Shown here piece by piece: positions 37,921 to 48,399 of a stretch of DNA of 64,000 nucleotides; the stretch's first letter is position 1; the number at the start of each line of letters is the position of its first letter. The position numbers and the translations under genes are program-made. Source of the DNA: Agelas oroides (lineage: Eukaryota; Porifera; Demospongiae; Agelasida; Agelasidae); assembly GCA_949130485.1 (NCBI GenBank), contig OX422201.1, forward strand, positions 6,302,127-6,366,126, given 5' to 3'. The notes beneath the pieces are model-generated. The model saw only the letters and a program-made list of their open reading frames with translations, had not been told where the DNA came from and made no database searches.

Positions 37921-39528
37921 ATGATGAGGGTTCTTCTGCTGCTGGTGTTCGTGGCCACATTACTCGTCCTCCATTGCTCCTCTGAATCTCTAGAGAGGGC
38001 CATAGAGAGGAGGGTACAAGAGAGGAAACAACGGGAGGCCAGCTGGCTCAAACAGCTCAGAAAGGAAGATGCTAGAATCTTGCAGCAACGGCGTCCCCAA
38101 AAACCATCCCTCAAGGTGACCAATCCAGATGATGTTGCGGCTGTTAAAGCACTCTACAATGCCACCGGTGGACCCAATTGGAACAATAACACTGGTTGGC
38201 TCAAGGGAGATCCCTGCCAGAACTTGTGGTTTGGGCTTTACTGCAGTGAAGATGGGCGAATTCTTGAAATTAATCTTGTCGACAACCAAATGGCTGGCCA
38301 TATACCAGAAGAACTAACAAAGGCAACTATGCTGCAGGTCGTGAGGCTGTATGCAAACTTGATCACAGGAACGTTACCTGCAGCACTCTTTCAGATGAAA
38401 GCACTTCAAATTTTGGACTTGGATTCAAACCAAATCCACGGAACCCTTCCTGAAACCATCTCCATGCCAAACCTGACCCAACTCAGCCTTTACATAAATC
38501 AACTTGAAGGATATCTTCCCACAGAGTGGGACACCCCAAACCTGCAAATACTTGAGCTCTCTTCAAATACATTTTCGGGCCCTTTGCCACCAGGCATCGG
38601 CCAGCTTAAAAACCTACAAAATCTTACCCTCTCACGTAACCAACTCACTGGTTCGTACCCATCAACCTACGGCAGTCTTTCCAACTTACTACAGCTGTGG
38701 CTTTTTATAAACAATTTTGACCCGTCCCCCCTTCCTAGCAGTTGGGCTGGCATGACCAGCCTGAGAAACGTTGAGATGGACTCTTTGAAGGGGGAACTAC
38801 CGAGCTGGATTGGAGACAGTTCGAGGCAGCTGACGACCTTGATTCTCGTCAACGGTGACCTCACAGGCGAACTACCCACTTCCCTCTGCAATTTAGCCCA
38901 ACTTCAGTCTCTTCGGCTCTTCAATAACTCCCTCTCCCAGCAAATTCCTACATGCGTTTGTGAACTGAGAGCTCTGCAAGACTTAGAGCTTTCAGATAAT
39001 GTGTTCATTGGCCCGATTCCCTCCTGTATTGGTGATATCCAGGAGTTATTGTCGCTCTACCTTTCAAGAAATAATCTCAGTGGAATACTTCCTGATTCAT
39101 TTGGTGATTTGAAACAGCTACAGCTTATGGACGTCAGCAGCAACATGCTGTATGGCACTGTTCCTTCAACGTTAAACAATCTAGCAACTGACATAGTTGA
39201 ACTCTCTTTATGCTACAACAAGTTTTCGCAAATTGAAGACGGCCTTCAGGATCTTTTCAACCGTATTCAGGACTATAGCTGTGAGCTCTACAGTAATCCC
39301 TGGACGTGCCCCCTTCCAAGCTATGTGCCAAAGAAGTGCGGTGCTGAGTGCTCACCGTGCAACACTGCAGAGAACCATGCTTCCTGTAGTACCTGCACAA
39401 CAGACCAGAACTGTGGGTGGTGCAACGAGGGACCTAACTGTCTGGAGGGGATGCCCAGTGGGCCTGATTCTATCTATCGCTGTGAGCCAGCAGACTGGAC
39501 CTATGGATCTGAGAGTGGATGCCCTTAG
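37921..39528 (+). CDS. secreted plant-type LRR protein with PSI-like cysteine tail
   Basis: One coding exon, 535 residues, starting at tandem ATGs. Residues 1-22 are a signal peptide (hydrophobic LLLLVFVATLLVL, then C-S-S). A basic, Q/E/R-rich helix follows (24-60). Then comes a plant-style N-cap (VAAVKALYNATGGPNWNN, W, GDPC) and about a dozen 23-25-residue repeats with the plant-specific LxGxIP/LP core (for example NQMAGHIPEE, NTFSGPLPPG, NNLSGILPDS). The last 75 residues are cysteine-rich with CSTCTTDQNCGWC, the signature of a PSI domain. No membrane anchor or kinase follows. Probably an extracellular recognition or matrix protein; partner unknown. Plant-type LRRs are uncommon in animals but occur in several invertebrates and many protists. 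Confidence 0.88.
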   Translation: MMRVLLLLVFVATLLVLHCSSESLERAIERRVQERKQREASWLKQLRKEDARILQQRRPQKPSLKVTNPDDVAAVKALYNATGGPNWNNNTGWLKGDPCQNLWFGLYCSEDGRILEINLVDNQMAGHIPEELTKATMLQVVRLYANLITGTLPAALFQMKALQILDLDSNQIHGTLPETISMPNLTQLSLYINQLEGYLPTEWDTPNLQILELSSNTFSGPLPPGIGQLKNLQNLTLSRNQLTGSYPSTYGSLSNLLQLWLFINNFDPSPLPSSWAGMTSLRNVEMDSLKGELPSWIGDSSRQLTTLILVNGDLTGELPTSLCNLAQLQSLRLFNNSLSQQIPTCVCELRALQDLELSDNVFIGPIPSCIGDIQELLSLYLSRNNLSGILPDSFGDLKQLQLMDVSSNMLYGTVPSTLNNLATDIVELSLCYNKFSQIEDGLQDLFNRIQDYSCELYSNPWTCPLPSYVPKKCGAECSPCNTAENHASCSTCTTDQNCGWCNEGPNCLEGMPSGPDSIYRCEPADWTYGSESGCP

Positions 39529-40339
39529 GCGTTACCAAGAGCTCCCTACTCAGTTTAATACTAAAACAACATACACAAAAGTGTTCCCCGTCCCCACCTC
39601 TAATATTGATTGTATAACTTAGTAATGTACAAGTTTTAATGGTGAACTAGAATGTAATGAGAAATTGCAGAACAGAGAGGAGTATAGTCATATGTGTGAC
39701 ATTGTATGCACTGCACACACTGTTAATGCAGAAATTGGGAGTGAAAATGATACTAATTTTTCATAAGCATGATACAGCTTCACTGCACATGCAAAGCTTC
39801 AACTTTGGGTTGACTTGATTGGATGCAGTGCCTTTCGTCTCTTAGGAGCTGACTGGGAACCCAAACCCTGTGTGCAATAAGACATGTCAGTGAGTCTGAT
39901 TCCCAGGCTCTCATTCATGCATGGAATGGAACCTAGGAATGAGACTACAGATGCATGAGGTTAGATAGTCTCCAGCTTCAAGGAGAACAGTAGGCCACAA
40001 TTACAGCAATAGGAAACCAACCTGCAGCTGTGTACTCACTGTCCACATCACCTAGTAGCTAGCCGACCTAGCCGTCTATACCCTTCCCCAAGAGCGCATA
40101 AGAACGGGCGGCTAGAGTACTCTAGCCACCCGTTCTTATGCGCTCTTGCCTTCCCTCATACAAATGCGGTGGTTTGTATTAAAATGCTTGTGCAATAGTT
40201 TTAACATCGTAGTCGGGCTAACCAGGCTTAATTTCCAGGCAGTTCCCGCCTCTAGTTTTTGATCACTTGTAGTGTGCAAAATGGGGCATTATCAAAAACT
40301 GAAGATGGAGAAGGTCTAGGAACAAGGCTAAGTCTAAGT
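39529..40339. other. LRR 3' region with repeat fragments
   Basis: 3' UTR of the LRR gene, then the 60-base fold-back at 40089-40148 and a fold-back fragment at about 40310-40415 that overlaps the end of SLX1. Confidence 0.6.
40089..40148. mobile_element. 60-bp palindromic micro-MITE
   Basis: Almost perfect palindrome: 'caagagcgcataagaacggg' reads back as its complement at the other end, with only a short unpaired part near the centre. 'ccttccc' directly repeated on both sides is a probable 7-base target duplication. Same termini as the 242-base element at 4498-4739. Confidence 0.85.
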
Positions 40340-43058
40340 CTACACTGGTGGGTTGTAGCATGTTGCCTGGATTTTTTTACTGCAAGTAATAAAAGGGAGC
40401 CTGGGAACAAGGCATTTTAAAGGGGGGGTTCTTTCAAGTGGGATGTGAATTATGACCTTCTCCTTCTCCTTCCTTTTCTCGGCTGCCTTCCTTCTCCTCA
40501 CCAGCTCTCCCCAGAGGAGCTCCCGTCCACAGGAAGGACAGGGGCCAGAGATGGGGACAATGTAACCTGATTCGCACAACTTGGGGCCCAGGCAGGTCAC
40601 ATGGGCTGACATGGAACAACGGTCGTGATAGCAATGAACTGCCACCTCTGCCTGAAAGAGGGAGTAACAGACAGTACAGAGACAGACAGATGGAGTGAAA
40701 AGGAAACCATGAACAATCATGATAACAACCTGAGATAGGAACAGCTACAAAAGCTGGTATTATGAAGCCTAGCCTCATAATACCCAGTGTTGTTTTAGTT
40801 TAATGTTCGGACTAGTAGTTTAGTTTTAGTTTAATTAGGCTACAGATTCAAATTGTTAGTTTAGTTTTAGTTTTAATTACTAAATCTAAAAAGGGTTAGT
40901 ATCGGTAGTTTTAGTTTTGGTTAACTACTATTTTTGGGTGATTTCAAATTAGTTTAGTTGTAGTTTTTAATTAATGGACTAAGGCAGCATCGACTTTAGT
41001 TTTAGTTTTAATTACTAAAAGGTTTTATGCCTTACTAAAATGCATTTTAGTTTTGGTTTTAGTTAACTAAAACAACACTGCCTCATACCTAAGCCACATG
41101 CTTACGAGGCTAAACGAAGCCACATATACTAACATTGCAGATTATCAGCTAAATGTTTCCTACATGAAATGTGGTCACAGCTCTACACTCCTACACACTG
41201 GACAAGCCCTCACACAAGACACTTCCCCGAGAACAAGGTGTAGCTGTAGCTTCGTGGCTAACCGTGATGTTCTTTTATTCCTCAGGATGTTGAAAGGTGT
41301 CCGCTACTTTGCATAGTGACTTACCCTCGTACCAAGGCCATGTGGGAGGAGGAAGCGTGAGGCTAATCATGACTCCACTTGCTGACTGTACTTATGTCGT
41401 ACTCCCCTAGTGTGTGACTGCATGTACAGTGATTCACCTTAAGTTCTTTTGAGCACAAACAACAAGAAACTGTGGCTCCACACTGCTCCTTCCAACCTCT
41501 CCCAAGCTCATCCTCTTCATCCTCACTGGCCCCCTTCTCCTCCCCCTCCTCTTCCTCCTCCATGTTGGTCCCCTTCACGGCTCCTCCACCTGTAGCAGCT
41601 GGCTTGTTGAAACCAACCAGTCCATACGTAATAGGCATGTGAATGGGGGGTTGCCTATCCAGAGGGAACGACATCTCATAGTCCTGTTTCAGCCATCGTA
41701 TGGTAAGAGGTAATCTCCACCATGGCCCAGTGGAGAGCATCTCAGCAAGAATTCTGAAGCGGTGTTGCAGAGCTGTTTCTTTGGTCTTCTTCGCCACAAC
41801 CTTCCCAAGCCTTCTTGACTTGGCTGGGTGCTGCCACGCCCACTCAAACTACAAGTAAATGAAAAAATCTTAATAAGACTATGGTCACTAATCTTAGCCT
41901 CGTTCCCAGGCTCTCCCCTCGCCCCGACGAAAATTAAAAATGCCCCTCCGTTTTTATTTTTCGTCGGGGCGAGAGGAGAGCCTGGGAACAAGGCTACAAT
42001 AATCTAGTAGCCATGGTCGCACATATGGTTAGTCTTGCAAGCCACACCCCTTTCATTGATAGAGAAAAGGTCAAGTCACACTACAACCATCAAGTCGTCC
42101 CCATTCCAGAATTCTGACCTGACCAATCAGATCTGTGCTCTTCGTAGACTAGACTCTGTCATGGAGTAGCAAACTCATTACAATGTGTGCAGTTGAGGTC
42201 AGCATGTTAGTTACCTGACCACGCTGTACACGTTACTTAGCAACAAATGACCAGATCCTTCCTGGTTGGTGAGGAGTGTGGCTTGAGAGATTGGTATGGT
42301 TTCCATAGAGATAAACTTAGAAAAGGAGAATTCACATGTACACATACATACTGTGACCTCAGACATAAGTCAAATGTTTAGCTAGCCTCGTTCCTAGCCA
42401 TGTACGACTGAGGGTATTCAAAAAAGCAAACTGTGACGTACATGTTTTTGGAGCTTTGCTTACTCTCAGTGCGGCAATGTCATTTGGAAAGCCATGAACA
42501 ATGAGTATCATTTCCCTGCAATAGAGGTCATGAAACAAGGGCAGCATCACATTAACAAGGTCACACGGCTGAAATAATATGACAAAACTGTAAATAAACT
42601 TTGCAGCGTTCTGATTGGCTGAGTGCTAGCCAATCACAATCTCACATTGCTGACCCTTTACTTTCTGCAAGTGAAAGGTCAGAGCTGGTAGACTATGCAA
42701 CAGTCAACAGAATTCAAGCTACTCTGCAATTTTGGCAAAAAACAACAACTTAGCACTCCTGTAACCGGAACACTGCAAATTGCACTACATAAGTACTATG
42801 TGCTATGTAATCTTCATACCATGGTCCCCTTCCACTTGTCCTCTTAGCCCCGCCCATGTGATGGCCTGCATTATGCTGTTTTATCCTCCTGTTGGGATCC
42901 ACTGTGAACCCAATGTAAGTCCGCCCTTTGTAACGAGGGTTTGTGGAGACCAGAAGATAGCAGCCAAAAAATTCTCCCTTGGTGTGCGTATGGGGGTCCT
43001 CCTCAAAGTCTATGTCCTCACTGTCTGTTTCAGATTCCTGTGATCGCGCGAGACTCAT
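40340..43058 (-). CDS. SLX1: SLX1 structure-specific endonuclease subunit (GIY-YIG)
   Basis: Four exons: 42820-43058, 42464-42515, 41438-41848, 40340-40651; 337 residues. SLX1 with SLX4 cuts Holliday junctions and flaps in the nucleus. The GIY-YIG fold begins at about residue 29 (GCYLLVS, then TYIGFTV), with the catalytic arginine in PNRRIKQHN and the conserved GRGPWEM and [13 protein letters not shown]-rich segment (FEWAWQHP) follows. The C-terminal zinc finger has CCLCSKEL at the end of exon 3 and CYHDRC, H, C and CPSC in exon 4. An acidic insert ([10 protein letters not shown]) lies before the finger. The last 25 or so residues read through a copy of the CCTTGTTCCCAGG repeat. Human SLX1 has 275 residues. 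Divergent from tektin-1, 172 bases between starts. Confidence 0.93.
40785..41080. mobile_element. TTTAG-rich MITE, hAT-like ends
   Basis: Ends are inverted 'cagtgttgttttagtt'. The interior is nearly all degenerate 'ttagtttta' words. 'cctcata' lies outside both ends. CAGTG termini and an apparent 7-8-base duplication point to the hAT superfamily (inference). SLX1 last intron. Confidence 0.7.
41899..41991. mobile_element. hairpin MITE, TAGCCTCGTTCCCAGGC family
   Basis: Arms of about 45 bases begin 'tagcctcgttcccaggctct' and pair almost perfectly around the loop 'aaatgcccctccgttt'. Flanks 'cactaatct' and 'caataatct' match in 8 of 9 positions, a 9-base target duplication. SLX1 intron 2. Confidence 0.88.
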
Positions 43059-43149
43059 AATTTCTGCTCCTTTGGTCTTCTCTATTTAGAGCGCACGCAT
43101 GTGTAATCACATAATTAAATTATTAATTACTCTCCATGGAAATGTTTAC

Positions 43150-43162
43150 GTTGCATAGCAAC
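43150..43162. promoter_or_regulatory. RFX X-box-like site
   Basis: GTTGCATAGCAAC is an inverted repeat of GTTGC with a 3-base spacer, close to the RFX consensus (GTTRCC-n-GGYAAC). It lies 69 bases before the tektin-1 ATG, in the shared promoter with SLX1. RFX factors drive ciliary genes in animals, which suits tektin. Confidence 0.6.
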
Positions 43163-43230
43163 AGCTCGTGGTACAAAATCAGTTTCTCGCCTTCTTTTTT
43201 TGAAGTTTTGGGGCAGAAGCACCCTCTATC

Positions 43231-46019
43231 ATGGCCAAACTGATCCAATCGCCGCCCAAGTATCATCCCTCAGAATGGCACACGTCCAATCGCGTCAACT
43301 TTACGAGAGCCGAGCAAGAACGCGCGGCTGCCGAGCGACTGCGTGCAGAATGCGAGAGACTTCGTAAAGAGACGGACGCGACTACCCGCAGAACTCAGCA
43401 GAGCATTGATCACAAGTTCTCGCAGAGAATCAGAGATATCGAGTTTTGGAAGGAGGAGCTTGGAAGAAAGCTGTCTGACACTGCAGTGGAGACGGATCTT
43501 CTACTTGAGCGCAAAGAGCATCTCGAAAAGGCTCTAGCTGCAACGCAGTTTCCAATGGAAGTTGCGCAAAGCTGCCTCTCCTTACGCGAGAAACGGGTGG
43601 CTATTGACCTAGTGCGCGATGACGTGGAAATCCAGTTGCAAAAGGTATCCTATTCTGCACGAATAATGTACTAGACTGTGCGATGATGTTATATTTTTGT
43701 GTTCATTCCAGGAAGTGGAAGTGATTGAGGGCGTGCAAGTCCTTCTGCAGCAAACGCTTGACCAGTCAGTGGAACAAATAAGGCAAGGTTATCATAATTT
43801 CCGTAGCGTAGTACTCTAGAATATGTTCATTTCCTGCTAAAAGATATCCTCCTGAGGAACTAGGCTGTAGTGGAGGGGGACGCATCAGTGTGTGCATCAA
43901 TAGTGCACTCCAGAAACCACAATTACACTCTGGCAATCTGCTTCAGGAATGTAGTTTTGCCAACTACTATAGTACTGCAACATTTAAACCTTCCTTTTTT
44001 CAGGGAGATGTGGTTGTTCCGATGAAAGTGTATTGCAGCGTACTCATCTTTGAGAACTCGCTCAAAAACCACTAGCGGCCCACATCCAATCACCCCAAAA
44101 ATCAGAGTTTCACTATTTTTACTTTTTCTGGTCACACGTGGAGGGGTGAGGGGATGTTCTCCCACAACACCATGTGCTCACTGGCCTGTAAAAAGTTTAT
44201 CTGCCAGTAGTGGTCACAGGGATACGCCTGCGCATGTGGGGGTAACCCATCAACACAGCTGTTTATTGATTTCTTCCTAATTGCTCCCTTTGGCGAAGCC
44301 TTATACACCAGGTTTGCATTCCTGTCTATGACACCATGACTTTAATGACCTGACTAATATCTTATCTTGGGAAACTTTATAATGTGCTTTTAACTGCCAG
44401 AATCAGGAACATCATACAAGTGCACTCGACCAAATCCCCCCAACGGTTACTGCCTCCACACAAAACCGGGGTACATAACCAACCACAGGCAGCAGAATCT
44501 TCATTACCAGTGATCTTCCCACCTTCCAGGCTACTGAGATCTTGCAAGTATAGACTGGAGAAGGACCTCACAGACAAGTTGAAGGCATTGGACATTGACA
44601 GCGGCTGTGCAACCCTCACTGACACATCTCCAAGGATTGGCTACGGTCAGGGGACAGTCAAAGTACAAACAAAGTGAGTTACTACGATCGATCTACCGGT
44701 ATTGCATGTTGCTTTGTGCGCGCTTTAAATTTTCCCAACACACTTTTGTAACGTGAGACTAATCTCTGTTTACTTTAGTGTATATGATAGTGGACCTTGA
44801 GTAGTAAATGCATAATTCAAAAGTGGGTGTATGTGGATTGCAATAGCTGCAGCATACTGCACTAAGAAATCTACCCTTTGGTAACCAAATTCATCATGTG
44901 TGATCCATACCAGAATAAAAGTTAGGGTGACTTTTGGAGGTGGAAACAGAAGCAGGAAAGGCTACTCTGAAAGCAATTATTAATAATCCCAGGAAGTATG
45001 TAATCATAATGGAATGATTACTGAAAACTGCTGGCCACAGCAAAATGCTGATATTTAAGGTTCAGTTTCTAGGGGAGTACAGAATTTAACCTTTATGCAG
45101 AGGTCTACTGCAAGCCAAAGTGGCAGTAGAAGGCCATACTAAAGCTTTGTGAGTGTTTTGAAGATTTTCTATTTTTCTTTTAGCTCTGTAACTCCTGCTC
45201 AGTGGGAATCCTTCTCCAATGAGAACATCCTGAAAGCAGAAAAAGAACAGAATGCCTCTGCCACACTTCGTGGAGTGATAGATGAAATTCTGAAAGAGAC
45301 GAGGCACGATATAGAGCAACAGAGGACCACAGTAAATCTTGCCTTCGATAAAAGGATCCAAGAGACTAGTGAAGCTAAGGAAAACTTGGAGCAACACCTG
45401 AACAAGGTAATAGAGCCGCTCTTCTGTGTGACTATGACATGGAGGCAGTGTATTTCTCATTGGGTTGGGTCAACAGTAGCAGGCACTCAAGCATGCAGCC
45501 ATTGTGGGGTGACTTAGTAACACACTAACCACAGAAGCCTACATGTGGGAGGTATTTAGTATGCTGGTATGCATGGTTTTCATTCTTGGGGTATATATTA
45601 TAACATAACTTGTTGCACTTTCAAAAAAAATTAAACCTGGTTTCTGTTTCTGTCAGGTGGTAAGAGAAATTGAAGCTATGGAAGAGAACATAGGGAGCCT
45701 GAAGGAAGCCATGGCAGCTAAGGAAGGCCCCATGCAGCTGGCACAGACTCGGCTGGACCACCGCTCCCTCCGGCCCAACACGGAGCTGGTCCGTGACCCA
45801 GTCCAGTATGGGTTGGTCAGTGAGGTTGGGGAGATTGCTGGCTCTGTGTCTCAACTCCAAGAGAGGCTAGAAGACTCAGAAAGTGTCCTCAAAGGGCTCA
45901 TCAGGAACCAGCTAACACTTGAGGAGGACATTGCTGTAAAGACAAACTCTCTCCATGTGGACAAAGACCAATGCATGACACTGAGGAGGCAACTAGATGC
46001 TTCCGTTTCCTCTTCTTAA
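43231..46019 (+). CDS. TEKT1: tektin-1, ciliary microtubule protein
   Basis: Five exons: 43231-43644, 43712-43782, 44530-44673, 45184-45406, 45657-46019; 404 residues against 418 in human TEKT1. Tektins are coiled-coil filaments in the lumen of axonemal doublets. The start MAKLIQSPPKYHPSEW is the tektin-1 N-terminus. Long heptads follow, with the conserved LxxREKRxxIDLVxD segment at the end of exon 1. The tektin nonapeptide reads RPNTELVRD (exon 5) for the consensus RPNVELCRD, with the usual cysteine replaced by valine. Intron 2 begins GCAAGG, a GC-AG intron; other donors nearby bring a stop. An X-box-like site in the promoter fits ciliary control. Confidence 0.95.
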
Positions 46020-47825
46020 ACAGACGGCAGCCCGATCCAAAACAACCCTTTTTTTTGTGCAAACCAAACTTTATGTAACTTATCACTTGGAGCATATGGA
46101 ACCACTTCCCGGCTGGTGGCTACTATATCACTTACAAAATCAAACTGCGTGTTATGTGTGTTTTGTGAAAGCCCCGTGGTTTTTGTTAATGTATTGTGCT
46201 GCTTCGAAATTACTTATTTAGATTGGATAATATAGACCAATTAGGATGGCACCACTTGACACAGGTAATATGTATGATGTGGTGTGCATTGTTAAGTGGA
46301 TTAATGTGAACTCACTATAATAGTAACTGTGTTACATTATCCCATAGATTGTTGTACATAATTTATGAAGTTTAGTATTATTTTTTATTAAAATGTTGTA
46401 TTATACTATTTGTTGTAAAATATGTACTAGGTACCTTAAAATTCAAGAATGTATATATTGCTGAACATTGAAATTAACAAATGTGTGGAAAGCAAGGTTT
46501 TAATTAGGGACTAACTTAAGAACGCTTTGGCAATGGAGGTTAGAGTTTACGGGTTGCAACACATGCAAGTAGCTACCAGGATTTCAATTGGTCAATTTGA
46601 ATTTTTAAATTGCTTTTAACTTGCAGACCACCAACCTGAAATCACCGGTGGCTAATGTTATGTTAAAAAAATGTTGTTAAAAAACATCAGTATATTTTAT
46701 TTGTGAAGGTCTCAAGCACTCTGGTTCTAGGGTTATAACAGTTTGGGGGGAAAGGCAGACCAAACATCTGGAGACAACTTGCATACTGGTACCAAGTAGT
46801 CTGACTCGTTGGCTGCAGACAAAGACTCACTAAAGTGGTGAACGCTTGTGTTTACTATGACTGTGTTTTGATGGAAGCCAGGTCCTCTTAGGGCTAACCC
46901 TCTTACCAGATGGTTGTGTCAAGTGTTACATGTAACTTGATACCACTGATTAGCTGATTAGGAGCACAAAGTGACTGCAACGAAATGCTGGCTTCCTTGA
47001 GCTGTATCATTTTCACAATGCTTTTTGATGTCTGAAGACAGTGAACTTACTGGTTGTGATGTAGCCTTGTTCCCAGGCCACCGCCCAGCCTTTTGTTGTT
47101 AAATATGTGGTATAATTTATCTGACATTGAGGGTAGAGTAGGTAGTAGGGAAAGCTAGTGATTGTGATCACATGGGTGAGAAGAAGATGGTCATCGTAAA
47201 ACTGTAAAACACAAAAAAAAACCTTGGAAGTCATTGTAACACACAAATAGACACCATGTTAGCATCGTTCCAAAGTCTTCCCAGCTCTTCATTGTAATAC
47301 AGAAATAGACAGCATGGTAGCATCGTTCCAAAGTCTTCCCAGCTCTAGTTTTTGCTTTCAGTGTACATGACAGAGTCCGATTGTGTTTTATCAAGAACCA
47401 AAGGCTACGAAAATGTGGCCACAGGGTTGTCAGACGGCACAAGGTGGGAGAGCTAGAGATTAGACTTGAGATAGCAAACGACAATCCAGTGGGACAACAA
47501 ACCCTAAACATTGGGGAGGGAAGTCACCCCAAGGCTTCTTTCCAAGCCAGCCTCGGCTCTAAATTGACCACTTTTTGATCGTATTCATTTCGTCAGCACA
47601 ACTCTTCAACCTCTTGAATATTCTGGTAGTATATACACTGCACATATGGTTGTCCACAGGGAGAGGCACAATTCTATCACAGTTTCTCCTTTTTCCTCTC
47701 CACATCAACACCCCCACTGGGTGGGAACACCAGTATGACACAGTCTCTTAGTCAAGATAAGCTTATAAAATTATACAACATAAACAGATCCAAAGACGTT
47801 CCATGAATGGCATGGTGAGGTGGTG
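46020..47825. other. convergent intergenic region, TEKT1 / TMEM17
   Basis: Non-coding and AT-rich in the first half. 'ttattaaaatg' near 46386 may be a poly(A) signal for tektin-1. A 60-base duplication ('agcatcgttccaaagtcttc') lies at 47263 and 47320. A fold-back fragment lies near 47065. No exon seen. Confidence 0.6.
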
Positions 47826-48363
47826 TTATAATCGGTGTTCTTGTATCTCAACATGTTCTCGGTGAGGTCGAATGGAATCAAACTGGCTAAGGTGGAACTT
47901 GATTGCTTGAGCCTTCACCATCAGTTGTAGTGCTCTAAAGCCAAGAATGAGCTGGGAGAGAAGGAAGGCCAGAAGCGGGATGCTGGCAGCCCGCTCAAGT
48001 GGTAGGACAATTGTGTTGACGTTTGCAAGGAGGTAGACAGTGAGGGGAAACTGTAGCAGTGTCAGCAGCCAGAACCCAGCCAACTCGGGTACCTGAATGT
48101 ATACATCACTATTAGCAGCTACCATAGATCGGAAATTTTCGCGGTAAAATAATTCGTGTTTGAAATTTTCACGTTAAAAATATTTCGTTGCTCAACGGTT
48201 CCGATATGTAGCGCATATATATGTTTTAATTTTTTGCGCGTTCAATCTTCATTGCTCCAGCGTACCAACAAAAATATTTTAACAGCGAAAATTTCCCGAT
48301 CTACGGTACAACTTATAAGCTCATAACACAAATTGCATAACATATAACACACATACTATATCA

Positions 48364-48399
<36 letters not shown>

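Noticed and set aside
38129..39622. Other frames over the LRR gene
   Set aside because: Shadows; the main frame has signal peptide, regular LRR spacing and cysteine module.
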